Shown: piece by piece, positions 1 to 8,905 of the stretch
How positions within the stretch are numbered: position 1 is the stretch's first letter
Layout of the letters: each line of letters starts with the position of its first letter
Source of the DNA: Cohaesibacteraceae bacterium
Lineage (GTDB): Bacteria > Pseudomonadota > Alphaproteobacteria > Rhizobiales > MH13
Length of the DNA stretch: 39,698 nucleotides
Assembly: GCA_028281795.1 (NCBI GenBank)
Contig: JANQJE010000061.1
Span: forward strand, 1 to 39,698
Direction of reading: 5' to 3'
Position numbers and translations under genes: made by a program
Notes under the pieces: generated by a model
Databases searched by the model: none
Told to the model about the DNA's origin: nothing
What the model saw: the letters and a program-made list of their open reading frames with translations, nothing else

Positions 1-20
1 CTCATCCAGAGGAGTATCCG

Positions 21-209
21 ATGCGGATCATATCTAAGCGTCAGCTAAAGGAGCTGGTTCTGTATTCTCCCCAACACATCGCGCGCCTGGAAGCGGCGGG
101 GCAATTCCCCAAGCGGGTCAAGCTCGGCAACAACCGGGTCGGATGGATTGAACAGGAGGTGCTGGATTGGCTTCAGGAGCGGATTGACGCCCGCGATACG
201 ACCACCTGA
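21..209 (+). CDS. AlpA/MerR-like small HTH regulator of a mobile element
   Basis: 62-aa ORF with 'SKRQLKELVLYSPQHIARLEAAGQFPKRVKLGNNRVGWIEQEVLDWLQERI', typical of the AlpA/phage excisionase-like winged HTH family. Confidence 0.8.
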   Translation: MRIISKRQLKELVLYSPQHIARLEAAGQFPKRVKLGNNRVGWIEQEVLDWLQERIDARDTTT

Positions 210-228
210 CACTCCCCTTGTGGAGCAG

Positions 229-266
229 GGTGACCGGGCTATGCACGCCCGGTCACCTGTTTTGTT
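229..266 (+). terminator. Rho-independent terminator after the AlpA-like gene
   Basis: Perfect 11-bp arms GGTGACCGGGC (229-239) / GCCCGGTCACC (247-257) followed by TGTTTTGTT, 20 bp after the AlpA stop. Confidence 0.75.
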
Positions 267-429
267 GGCAGGTATGTTGGCCTCTACGCGCAGGGCAGTG
301 CGAAGGTGTGGTCGAGTTTACAACCGGTGAATTTGAACGCTGCGCCTATTCTGACAAGGCACGGGTCGTAGACTGGCTGGAACGGTTTCGATCATCACGC
401 TAGCGAGTTCCGCAAGAGATCACCGTTTT

Positions 430-1065
430 TCAAGCCGCTTGTTGAAGCCGCCGCCGTGCCAGATCGAAGTACGTCGCATCAAGCTCAATGCCGATGAAGC
501 GGCGGCCTAGCTCCCAGGCGGCGACCCCGGTGCTGCCCGAACCCATGAAGGGGTCAAGAACCAGATCACCGGGCGTGGTGGCGTGCTCAATCAATGTCTT
601 CAACAAATCCACCGGCTTCTCGTGCGGATGCGTGGGCCGGGGGATGCGTTTGCTGACCAGCACGTTGGCCAGCGAGCGACTGGTGTATGTGGGCCGTCCC
701 TTCTCCAGAACCAAGATCAGTTCGTAGCGCTTCCGAAAACCACGGCCGAGCGCCATATCGCGCTTGTCCCATACAACCACGTCGCGGATTTTGAAGTTGG
801 TGTACCGAGCGATGAAGCCTTCGACAAACGGCAGCTGACGCATGTTGATGAAGCACAAGCAAACCCGGTTCAGCTTCAGCACACGATAGCAGGCTGCGAT
901 CGCTGACAGCGCGACCAGAGGATGCTCATCGCCGAGGATGGCCCGCTTGGCCCGGCCATAGGTCTCCCGGTTCCCATAAGGCGGATCGGTCAGCACCAGG
1001 TCAACGCTGCGGTCGGGCAGACTGCCCATCAGGCTAAGGCAACAGCCGTGTTGAATATCTATCAT
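430..1065 (-). CDS. DNA methyltransferase (N4/N6-MTase type)
   Basis: Motif IV 'LTDPPYG' and SAM motif 'LDPFMGSGSTGVAAWELGRRFIGIELD'. Confidence 0.9.
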   Translation of the reverse strand: MIDIQHGCCLSLMGSLPDRSVDLVLTDPPYGNRETYGRAKRAILGDEHPLVALSAIAACYRVLKLNRVCLCFINMRQLPFVEGFIARYTNFKIRDVVVWDKRDMALGRGFRKRYELILVLEKGRPTYTSRSLANVLVSKRIPRPTHPHEKPVDLLKTLIEHATTPGDLVLDPFMGSGSTGVAAWELGRRFIGIELDATYFDLARRRLQQAA

Positions 1066-1216
1066 GGTGTTCTCCGTGGCTTTGAGAACACTTCATCTGT
1101 CAGCCGAGATGGGGGTCGTAAACGAGCGGTATGGGCCGCTTTGAGCGGCGGCGAGATACTATCCGACGCGCCGCGCAGGCATCACAAATTGTTGCAGATT
1201 TGCCAGCTGCGGTGCC

Positions 1217-1678
1217 TCACGCCAACGAACCAACAGCCCCGGCCGCATAGTCTCCGCCGCCCGCTTCGTCAAAGGCGCTCCAATAGTGGTCATCACCAAC
1301 AATGATGAAGTCCAGAAGGTCCAGCGCCTCCATCGGAGCCGCGTATTCTTCCAGCATCGCCAGTGTCCGTCGATCTTCGTTGCTCGGCGTCGGGTCACCC
1401 TTGGGGTGATTGTGAATGAGGATCATGTACCGGGCGCGCAACGCGTAGGCGCGTCCGAAGAGGTCCTGGGTGCTCAGCGTCGCCATGGACGCACAGCCCG
1501 TTGAGTGGACATCGTAGATGCCGGTCAGATCGGCAAGGAGATAGACCACCAGCAGCGTCTCGCTGGCACGGTCCTTGATGGACCCGAAGACGGAGAACAC
1601 ATCCGCTGCGTTCCCAAGCGGTCGGTTGAGTGGGTTTTTGAAGTCGCCGTCGGTGAGCCGGATGTCGAGCTGTTTCAC
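1217..1678 (-). CDS. RadC-like JAB/MPN domain protein
   Basis: 'LIHNHPKGDPTPSNEDRRT' matches the RadC HxH...S..D signature. Confidence 0.85.
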   Translation of the reverse strand: MKQLDIRLTDGDFKNPLNRPLGNAADVFSVFGSIKDRASETLLVVYLLADLTGIYDVHSTGCASMATLSTQDLFGRAYALRARYMILIHNHPKGDPTPSNEDRRTLAMLEEYAAPMEALDLLDFIIVGDDHYWSAFDEAGGGDYAAGAVGSLA

Positions 1679-1734
1679 CGCCTCATCATACCACAGGAAG
1701 CGGCCGACCGATGGCGCCGGTCGGCCGCTGGTGA

Positions 1735-2562
1735 TCAGGCGGTTTGGCGCTGGTCGCCGCGCTCATCGGCCAGGCGGCGCGTGGCCAACTCAAAGTATGT
1801 CGGGTCCAGCTCGATGCCGATGAAGCGGCGGCCAAGCTGGTTGGCCATCTTGCCGGTGGTGCCCGATCCCATGAACGGATCGAGCACGGTGTGACCCCGA
1901 TTGCTCCATGACAGGATATGGTCGCGGGCCAGTTGCTCGGGGAAGGTGGCCGGATGTTCATAGCCAAGTTGGTCGGTGTGCGACTTGCCGCCACCGGTGT
2001 TGATATCCCAGACATTGAAGCGGACGCCGTGTGGCTTGATGACCACGCCTTCAACGCGCCTCTTCGGGGTCAGGTTGACGAGCCGACCATCCGGCAGCCG
2101 TTCGCCAAAGTGTCGCTTGCGTTCGCCCGCCGTCTTGTTGGCCCGGTCACGCAAGGGATTGAAGATCGGCGTGCCCTTGCTCCAGACGAACATGTATTCG
2201 AAGGTGTTGTAGTAGCGGGTGGTTTCAGGGAAATGCACCGAGGGCTTCTTCCAGATCATGGTGTCATGCAGGCGAAAGCCGCACCGCTTAGCAAACAGGG
2301 CCTGCCGGAACGACGTCCCGGTCTCGCTGCCCTTGATGGTCTGGTCCGACACCACCCAGACGACCACACCGCCCGGCCGGGTGACACGGTAGAGCTGTTT
2401 GATACAGGCCTTCCAGACCGCGTCACCCCAGTTGTCAGCGACGCCATTATAGTTGCGAAGCTGGTCGTAGGGCGGCGAGGTGACGGTGAGCTGGACGCGG
2501 GCGGGCGGCAGCGTCTTTAAGACCTCGGCGCAGTCGCCAAGGTGGAGTTCGATCTGAGACAT
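1735..2562 (-). CDS. DNA methyltransferase (N4/N6-MTase type)
   Basis: 'TVTSPPYDQLRNY' and 'VLDPFMGSGTTGKMANQLGRRFIGIELD'; start set at MSQIELHLGDC, preceded by GGAGGACACC. Confidence 0.9.
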   Translation of the reverse strand: MSQIELHLGDCAEVLKTLPPARVQLTVTSPPYDQLRNYNGVADNWGDAVWKACIKQLYRVTRPGGVVVWVVSDQTIKGSETGTSFRQALFAKRCGFRLHDTMIWKKPSVHFPETTRYYNTFEYMFVWSKGTPIFNPLRDRANKTAGERKRHFGERLPDGRLVNLTPKRRVEGVVIKPHGVRFNVWDINTGGGKSHTDQLGYEHPATFPEQLARDHILSWSNRGHTVLDPFMGSGTTGKMANQLGRRFIGIELDPTYFELATRRLADERGDQRQTA

Positions 2563-2913
2563 GGTGTCCTCCATGGTTGGTGAGGACTGTTCAGATTTCA
2601 CACCAATGGGAGGCTGTACACGAGCGATATGCGTCGGTGTGCGGCCGGGCGAGATGCTACCGGTTGCTATGCGAACTCTTCACATTTTGTTTCAGCGGAC
2701 AGCAGCGGCGATGGTGTGCCGGTGGATAGGCTGGAGAACACAGTATCCCCCAAGGCTTCCCCATCACGGAGGCGAAATAGTGTGTGGTTTCAATGCTGAT
2801 GCTGTTTTTGGAGGAATGGGAGATGACCAGTAATCAGGGAGATCAACGTCCAGATTGACGTTGCGGCAGCGGCGGTATTGCTGTTCATTCTCGTCTAGCA
2901 ATAGGGGGATGAA

Positions 2914-3471
2914 ATGAATCTGCTGCTCAAACGAAGTCAAAACGCCAGCGCCTGGTTTTCGTTGGTGCCGTTGCGGATCGGTAAGGGGGTGATATTCCAG
3001 CTTCACGCCGAACTGGAGTTGGATACCGAAGAATTCGCTCTGCTGCATCAATACCGGTTTGCCGACACCCATCTGGTGGTCAGCGACCCGATGGATGATC
3101 TGCGCCGGGCCTTCCGCCCAGCCCTGTTCTTGGGTCTCCTCGGCTTTGTGGTGGTTTGGATCGTCGCCAACGTGATGACGGCCATCCCGGCGGCGTTCTT
3201 GGTCACCTTGGTTATGACGGTTGTCTATTTCCGCACCCTGCGGGAGCAGATCAAGGTGTCCGATCTCACCGAAGGAGGTCGCACCTTCTATTGCGACAGC
3301 ATCATCGCCCTCATTCACAAGGAGGCCTATCTGGAGTTCATCTCCGGCTACCTGCGCCAGGTCTTGGAGAGCGCCAAGCACTGGGATGATCGGGAAGCGA
3401 TAGCCATACCGCCGCTCGACAAAGCAGCCGCCAAGGAAGCGGTACTGAAGACGCGCGTCTTCCATGTTTAA
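2914..3471 (+). CDS. Membrane protein, putative partner of the downstream ATPase
   Basis: 185-aa ORF with hydrophobic stretch 'ALFLGLLGFVVVWIVANVMTAIPAAFLVTLVMTVVYF'; its end overlaps the start of the ATPase gene. Confidence 0.6.
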   Translation: MNLLLKRSQNASAWFSLVPLRIGKGVIFQLHAELELDTEEFALLHQYRFADTHLVVSDPMDDLRRAFRPALFLGLLGFVVVWIVANVMTAIPAAFLVTLVMTVVYFRTLREQIKVSDLTEGGRTFYCDSIIALIHKEAYLEFISGYLRQVLESAKHWDDREAIAIPPLDKAAAKEAVLKTRVFHV

Positions 3472-5608
3472 GGAACTCTATCGCGGGTGGGGCGTGCGCG
3501 CTGGCGCAGCCCGGCGCGTCAAACAGTCAATCCATCGTTTCGGCCTCTCGCGCGAAGCCCGGGCCGTGGCGGCGTTGGCTGACGAGGTCGCCGCACAATG
3601 CTCTGAGCTGGTGCTGGATCGGCCGGAGGGCCGACGGCATCTGGCCGAAGCCTTGGCGAGCGACATCATCGCGCAACTGAATGACAACGGTGACGAAGCG
3701 GAGGCAACGCCGCTCTTTCTGCCGCTCGTGAACTGCCTGCTGGCGCTGATAGAGAGCGAAGCCTGGTTTGCCATGCCAGGCGATCCGGCCACCAGCGAGC
3801 CGCTGACCCGCTCGGAGCTGTGGGCGATTGAGGATGGGCTGAAGCGTACCGCCGCCATCGTGGCCGCCTTTGACAACACCATGGAGACGGTGGTGGCGCT
3901 CTTTGTCATCATGCTGCGCCCGATCACGGCCGAGGTGCCAGCTTTGGTTCAAAGCTACGAAACAGCTCCCGGCGATATTCCCTTCACCACGCCCTTGGCG
4001 CGTGTTGTTCATGAACTGCCCGAGGTGGTGAAGGGCATGGTCCAATATCCCTTCGTGCCGGAGCTTGATGAGCACGATCTTTTGCGGACGCTGCGGGAGC
4101 GGCTGCAATACAATCTGATCCTGGCCTCCGGCGGCACCCCGGCCGATCCGCGCGCCGTGGAGAAGGCCAACCGCTTTCCGAGCAAGGCCCCGGCCATGCC
4201 ACCGGAGCAACTGCTGGACGCTTATCTCATGGGCACGCCATTGCATGCCCTGTTTGACGTTTCGGTGCCGATTACCATCCCACAGGCGACGCGCTTTGAG
4301 CATCAAAGCATCATGGCGGGGAGCGGCCACGGCAAGACCCAGACGCTGCAACATTTCCTGCTGCATGATCTGGAAGCGGTGGCACGGGGCGAGGCCTCGG
4401 TGGTGGTGATCGACAGCCAGAGCGACCTCATCAACACCATCTCCGGCCTGTCGCTGTTCGCGCCCGGAGAGCCGCTCCATGACCGGCTGGTGCTGATTGA
4501 CCCCACCGATGTGGAATGGCCGGTGGCGCTCAACCTGTTTGATTTCGGGTTGGACCGGATTGACCAGTATTCGCCCCTGGATCGAGAACGGCTGATCAAC
4601 GGCGTTTTGGAGCTATACGACTTCGTGCTCGGCTCGCTTCTGGACGCCGGGATGACCCAGAAGCAGTCGGTCATCTTCCGGTACATCACGCGCCTTTTGA
4701 TGCACATTCCCGACGCCACCATCCATACTTTCCGCGAATTATTGGAGGATGGCGGGTTGGAGCCACACCGCGCCTATGTGGCGGAACTGACCGGCACGGC
4801 GCGGGCCTTCTTTGAGAGCGAATTTGAAAGCCGTGAGTTTGTTGCTACCCGCAGGCAGGTGCTCCGCCGTCTCTACGGCATCCTGGAGAACCAAACCTTT
4901 GAGCGGATGTTCAGCCACCCCAAGAGCAAGCTGGACCTCTTCGCCGAAATGAACGCGGGCAAGATCATCCTGGTCAACACCGCCAAAGACCTGCTGAAAG
5001 AGAACGGCACCGAAATCTTCGGCCGCTTCTTCATCGCCATGATCGCCCAAGCCGCCCAGGAGCGCGCCGTGCTGCCACCAGAGCAGCGTCTGCCCACCTT
5101 TGTCTATGTGGACGAAGCGAGCGACTATTTTGACCGCACCCTGGCGGTGATCCTGAGCCAAGCCCGCAAGCAGAAGGTCGGTATCATCGCGGCCAACCAA
5201 TATCTCGGCCAGATGGACACCAAGCTCGCCGAGGCGATGGCCGCCAACACCGCCATCAAGTTCGCCGGTGGCGTCTCGGCCAAGGACGCCCGCGCCATGG
5301 CCGGTGACCTGCGAGCCGACGCCAGCTTCATTGAAGGACAGGACAGACTGTCCTTCGCGGCCTTCATCCGGGGCACCACCAAACGCGCGGTATCGGTGTC
5401 CATTGAAGCCGGACAGATGGAAGTCCTGCCGCGCCTCAGCGCCGAGGAACAACGGGCGCAACGCGAGGCGATGCGCGCGGCCTATGCGGTGCATTATTCG
5501 GAGATCGGGCCGCAGGCGGAGAAACCGGAAGCCGAGAAAGCCGATGAGCCGGACGACCCACCGGAGGATGACGAGCCGGACACCGGGGAGCCGATGCGGT
5601 GGGAGTAG
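3464..5608 (+). CDS. VirD4/TraG/HerA-like conjugation-type ATPase
   Basis: Walker A-like 'GSGHGKTQTL', Walker B-like 'FVYVDEASDYF', 'ILSQARKQKVGIIAANQYLGQMD'. Confidence 0.75.
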   Translation: MFKELYRGWGVRAGAARRVKQSIHRFGLSREARAVAALADEVAAQCSELVLDRPEGRRHLAEALASDIIAQLNDNGDEAEATPLFLPLVNCLLALIESEAWFAMPGDPATSEPLTRSELWAIEDGLKRTAAIVAAFDNTMETVVALFVIMLRPITAEVPALVQSYETAPGDIPFTTPLARVVHELPEVVKGMVQYPFVPELDEHDLLRTLRERLQYNLILASGGTPADPRAVEKANRFPSKAPAMPPEQLLDAYLMGTPLHALFDVSVPITIPQATRFEHQSIMAGSGHGKTQTLQHFLLHDLEAVARGEASVVVIDSQSDLINTISGLSLFAPGEPLHDRLVLIDPTDVEWPVALNLFDFGLDRIDQYSPLDRERLINGVLELYDFVLGSLLDAGMTQKQSVIFRYITRLLMHIPDATIHTFRELLEDGGLEPHRAYVAELTGTARAFFESEFESREFVATRRQVLRRLYGILENQTFERMFSHPKSKLDLFAEMNAGKIILVNTAKDLLKENGTEIFGRFFIAMIAQAAQERAVLPPEQRLPTFVYVDEASDYFDRTLAVILSQARKQKVGIIAANQYLGQMDTKLAEAMAANTAIKFAGGVSAKDARAMAGDLRADASFIEGQDRLSFAAFIRGTTKRAVSVSIEAGQMEVLPRLSAEEQRAQREAMRAAYAVHYSEIGPQAEKPEAEKADEPDDPPEDDEPDTGEPMRWE

Positions 5609-5666
5609 GGGAGGCCAAGATACCTTCAATAGGGCCTGCGCCCATTTGAAATCGGGATGAAGACGT

Positions 5667-6539
5667 ATGACTGGAGTAGACAGCAATTTGGAACTCTCGC
5701 GCCACTTCTTTGACACTGGTACCATCACGGGTTTGCAGTCTCGTCGGGCACTTCCGATATTGGTCCGACAAGCGCGGACCAGGCACCCGATAACCTATGG
5801 CGATCTGGCTAGGGAGATCGAATCACATCACCGGCCGATCCAGCGCTATGCCGGACACATCGGCAGCGCGATACGCGAACTGGGTGCATTAGATAGCTGG
5901 CGTAACCGTCGACCGCCACCCATCCAAGTATTGATCATAAACAAGAGAACGGGCTTGCCCAGCAAAGGAGTGGATTCGTTCTTGCAGCCTGACTTTCGAT
6001 CGAAAGAACGGGCCATTGGACGGGGCGCGGCACTCGCACCCTACTTCGAGGAGATCTTCGCATACCCGAATTGGGAAGAGGTGATGGCTGTGTTCTCGAT
6101 GAAATCGGCATCGACTGCGGTTGATGAATTGAACCTGATTGCAGCGCGAGGTGGTGGTGTTGGTGGCGAGGGTCTAGCACACCGTGCTCTGAAGGAACAC
6201 GTTGCCGCCAATCCGAACATCGTTGGCCTCGGCAAGCGACATCCATTGGGCAAGAAAGAGTACGCGTTGGCATCCGGTGACGCAGTCGATGTCGTCTTTG
6301 AGCACAATAGGCACACGACGGCCGTGGAGGTGAAGTCACACACCTCAAATGAGGCGGACATCGTCCGTGGCATCTATCAATGCATTAAGTACCGAGCGGT
6401 TTTGCAGGCGCAATCTGCGGTCAGTCAAGACCACTATAGCGTAGAAGTGGCGCTGGTGCTGGGCGCTGCCATGCCAAGGTGTATCCGACGCCTAGCAGTG
6501 GCTCACGGCGTAAGGTTTGTTGAAAACGTCAAACCCTGA
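5667..6539 (+). CDS. Putative PD-(D/E)XK-like nuclease domain protein
   Basis: C-terminal 'ASGDAVDVVFEHNRHTTAVEVKSHTSNEADIVRGIYQCIKYRAVL' resembles the D...(E)xK core; N-terminal 'ITYGDLAREI...GHIGSAIRELG...PPPIQVLIINKRTGLPSKGVDSFL' domain. Confidence 0.55.
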   Translation: MTGVDSNLELSRHFFDTGTITGLQSRRALPILVRQARTRHPITYGDLAREIESHHRPIQRYAGHIGSAIRELGALDSWRNRRPPPIQVLIINKRTGLPSKGVDSFLQPDFRSKERAIGRGAALAPYFEEIFAYPNWEEVMAVFSMKSASTAVDELNLIAARGGGVGGEGLAHRALKEHVAANPNIVGLGKRHPLGKKEYALASGDAVDVVFEHNRHTTAVEVKSHTSNEADIVRGIYQCIKYRAVLQAQSAVSQDHYSVEVALVLGAAMPRCIRRLAVAHGVRFVENVKP

Positions 6540-6555
6540 ACAACGACGAAGACGG

Positions 6556-7395
6556 TTAGTTCCGATTTAGACCGCTCTCGCGGTCTCGCGTTAGAAGGAC
6601 ATCCTTCCAATGGTTTTCGCGAGCTATAACTTCGTGATCAGGGGTGCGAACATCTAGGCTTTCAAGCAGAGCAAAACGGAATCCTTTTCGGCAATACTCA
6701 AGCCCACGGCCCGCAAGCAACTCTTCCATGCCCTGATTTCCGCCATGGCCTAGACGGATGTAACTTACCCAGCGTGACCAGATGCCTTCATTTCCAGAGG
6801 CCGACCCCACATAGCGTCGCCCCGAGGTAACATCGGTAATGAGATACACGCCCTTGATGCTGCTTAACGCAGTCGCCCAATCGGTCCTGGCATTGTCGAC
6901 AAGAACTTCAAGCTCCTCAAAAGAAACGTGGAGAAGATGGAAGCCGGGGAACGGTCGGCCCGAATAAGGATCGGGCAGAACTTCGGAAACTACAAATTCG
7001 GAGTAATGGCTTTCAAGATTCGCCCGAGTGGTGCGCTTGCGATGTACTCGGTGCAACTTCATGCGGCCTATGAGGGCGGCCAAATCATCACTTAGCTCAA
7101 CATTGTAGTATGGGCGTATCGAACCGTCGGCCTGAATACGGTCGGCAAGGCCAGTGACGCTCCAAATCCCGCCGAACATCCAGACATCTTGGGCATCCGG
7201 CATCTGTGCTAAACTAAAAATGTACGGCCGGTTGAAATCATTGCGGTTCGGATACCATTCTTGCCACTCCTTCCAATCTTCGATGCTCCGGGAAAGGACA
7301 TTGAGCGGCTGCTCGTCCTGGTTCCATCGCGCAAAGTGGGCCTTATAGTCCCGAACCTGATCCGGTTTCCATAGATCGGAAAGCTGAACATTCAT
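6556..7395 (-). CDS. GIY-YIG domain protein
   Basis: 'KGVYLITDVTSGRRYVGSASGNEGIWSRW...ENHWKDVL' matches GIY-YIG architecture. Confidence 0.75.
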   Translation of the reverse strand: MNVQLSDLWKPDQVRDYKAHFARWNQDEQPLNVLSRSIEDWKEWQEWYPNRNDFNRPYIFSLAQMPDAQDVWMFGGIWSVTGLADRIQADGSIRPYYNVELSDDLAALIGRMKLHRVHRKRTTRANLESHYSEFVVSEVLPDPYSGRPFPGFHLLHVSFEELEVLVDNARTDWATALSSIKGVYLITDVTSGRRYVGSASGNEGIWSRWVSYIRLGHGGNQGMEELLAGRGLEYCRKGFRFALLESLDVRTPDHEVIARENHWKDVLLTRDRESGLNRN

Positions 7396-7657
7396 CGCGC
7401 ACTCTCAGCTCTTTCATACATTGGCGACCAATCCATACGGTTGAAGCTCAATGTCACTTCCCGTTTGTACTCTGTACAATTCCTCATTCTACTACCCTTG
7501 ACGACAGTCAACCATGCCTCGCACAACGTGCGACCTGATTCAAAACGTTACCTGTTTCCAACACCACTCATAGACCCGCACACCTTCACATCGTTGACCA
7601 TACCGCACGTTGACGCCGAGCGCGGTGCGCTGCTTCTGCTCCTCCCAGGAGGCGCAG

Positions 7658-8476
7658 ATGCCAACAGAACAACCGTGTCGCCGCTCCCGTTTCAAGCGAA
7701 CGCCGACCGGCAAGCGCGTGTCGCTCGGTGCTCGTGATCTTCAGATACTGGGGTGGCTCTATCGCCACCGCTATCTGTCATCTAGCCAGTTGATCGCGGC
7801 TGTTAAGCCGCGCTCGGAGAAGCGCTTCATTGAGCGCTTGGGCGATCTGTTCCATGAGACTGGCCTGATCAACCGGCCGTCCGCGCAATGGCATCGGTTT
7901 GACGCCCGTTACCGTCCCCTGACCTACGAACTGACCGCCGCCGGTGAGCAGCTTCTCGATCAGCAGGACGCCCTGCCGCCGCGTGCCACCACCCTGTCGC
8001 GCCGGACAGGAATCGGGCAGTTTGAGCACGCCGTCATGATCGTTGATGCGCTGTTCACAGTGGAGCTGATGACCAGAACGACGTCCGGCCAGCGGTTCGT
8101 GCCGGTGGATGAGATTTTGGACCGTGCGCCGGAAGCCACCCGCCTGGCTCCGAACCCGTTGGCCGTGCCGGTGACGTTGCAGCCATGCCCAGAATTGCCG
8201 AACCTCAAACGCTCCTGGCATACACATATCATACCCGATGGCCTCTATGGCATTGAGTATCTCGCGGACGGTGAGAAACGCTACCGCTTCTGGGCGTTGG
8301 AGTGTGAGCGGACGACACCTGCCCGACGATCCAATCACCGTCTGTCCAGCGTGGCCCGCAAACGGGCTGCCTATGACGCCCTGATTACCTCAAAAGCATA
8401 CCGTGACCACTGGGGCATTCCGAACCTGAAGCTTCATTTGGTAGAGGCCAGCAAGACGGAGCGCGACGGGCCATAG
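7658..8476 (+). CDS. Replication-relaxation-like family protein
   Basis: 'LGARDLQILGWLYRHRYLSSSQLIAAV...RLGDLFHETGLINRP...YELTAAGEQLLDQQ'; AGGAGG ribosome-binding site just upstream of ATG 7658. Confidence 0.65.
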   Translation: MPTEQPCRRSRFKRTPTGKRVSLGARDLQILGWLYRHRYLSSSQLIAAVKPRSEKRFIERLGDLFHETGLINRPSAQWHRFDARYRPLTYELTAAGEQLLDQQDALPPRATTLSRRTGIGQFEHAVMIVDALFTVELMTRTTSGQRFVPVDEILDRAPEATRLAPNPLAVPVTLQPCPELPNLKRSWHTHIIPDGLYGIEYLADGEKRYRFWALECERTTPARRSNHRLSSVARKRAAYDALITSKAYRDHWGIPNLKLHLVEASKTERDGP

Positions 8477-8488
8477 CTATGTGGCTGT

Positions 8489-8905
8489 CTACCGATACAC
8501 CGCCGCACAGTCGCCGACGTTCCCGGCCCGATCCTGGGAGACGATGCGGTACTGAAGGTCTGGTCGGTCGCGTAATGGAATGGCCTGGATGGCGGCTTTC
8601 AGGCCGCCCGGCGGGGTGATGATGAACTGCCATTTGTGAAACGGCTTGGTGGCTTCGCTGACCCGCTGGGTATGGAAACGAACCAGCAGTTCACCCGAGC
8701 CGGTGGCGCGACACTTGATCCTGATGGGATAGATTTCGCGCTTGAACACACGCCGCACATAGTCGCCGGCTTCGGTGCTGGCGAGCCAGGGCGTGGTGTC
8801 GGCAAAGGCGGCCCTTTCTGTCATTGGAACAGTCACCGCAATCAGAGCCGCAGCCGCCGCCAGTCGGATCACTCTGCGGTGGCGGCATTGTTCAGAGCGG
8901 CGCAT
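8489..8905 (-). CDS. Exported hypothetical protein
   Basis: Signal-peptide-like N terminus 'LAAAAALIAVTVPMTERAAFA'; starts immediately after the metzincin stop codon. Confidence 0.55.
   Translation of the reverse strand: MRRSEQCRHRRVIRLAAAAALIAVTVPMTERAAFADTTPWLASTEAGDYVRRVFKREIYPIRIKCRATGSGELLVRFHTQRVSEATKPFHKWQFIITPPGGLKAAIQAIPLRDRPDLQYRIVSQDRAGNVGDCAAVYR

Noticed and set aside
2764-3465. 233-aa minus-strand ORF
   Set aside because: Overlaps the 2914-3471 membrane protein, which has a TM pattern and is coupled to the ATPase gene.
4739-5728. 329-aa minus-strand ORF (and 3527-4480)
   Set aside because: Antisense to the VirD4-like ATPase gene, which carries Walker motifs.
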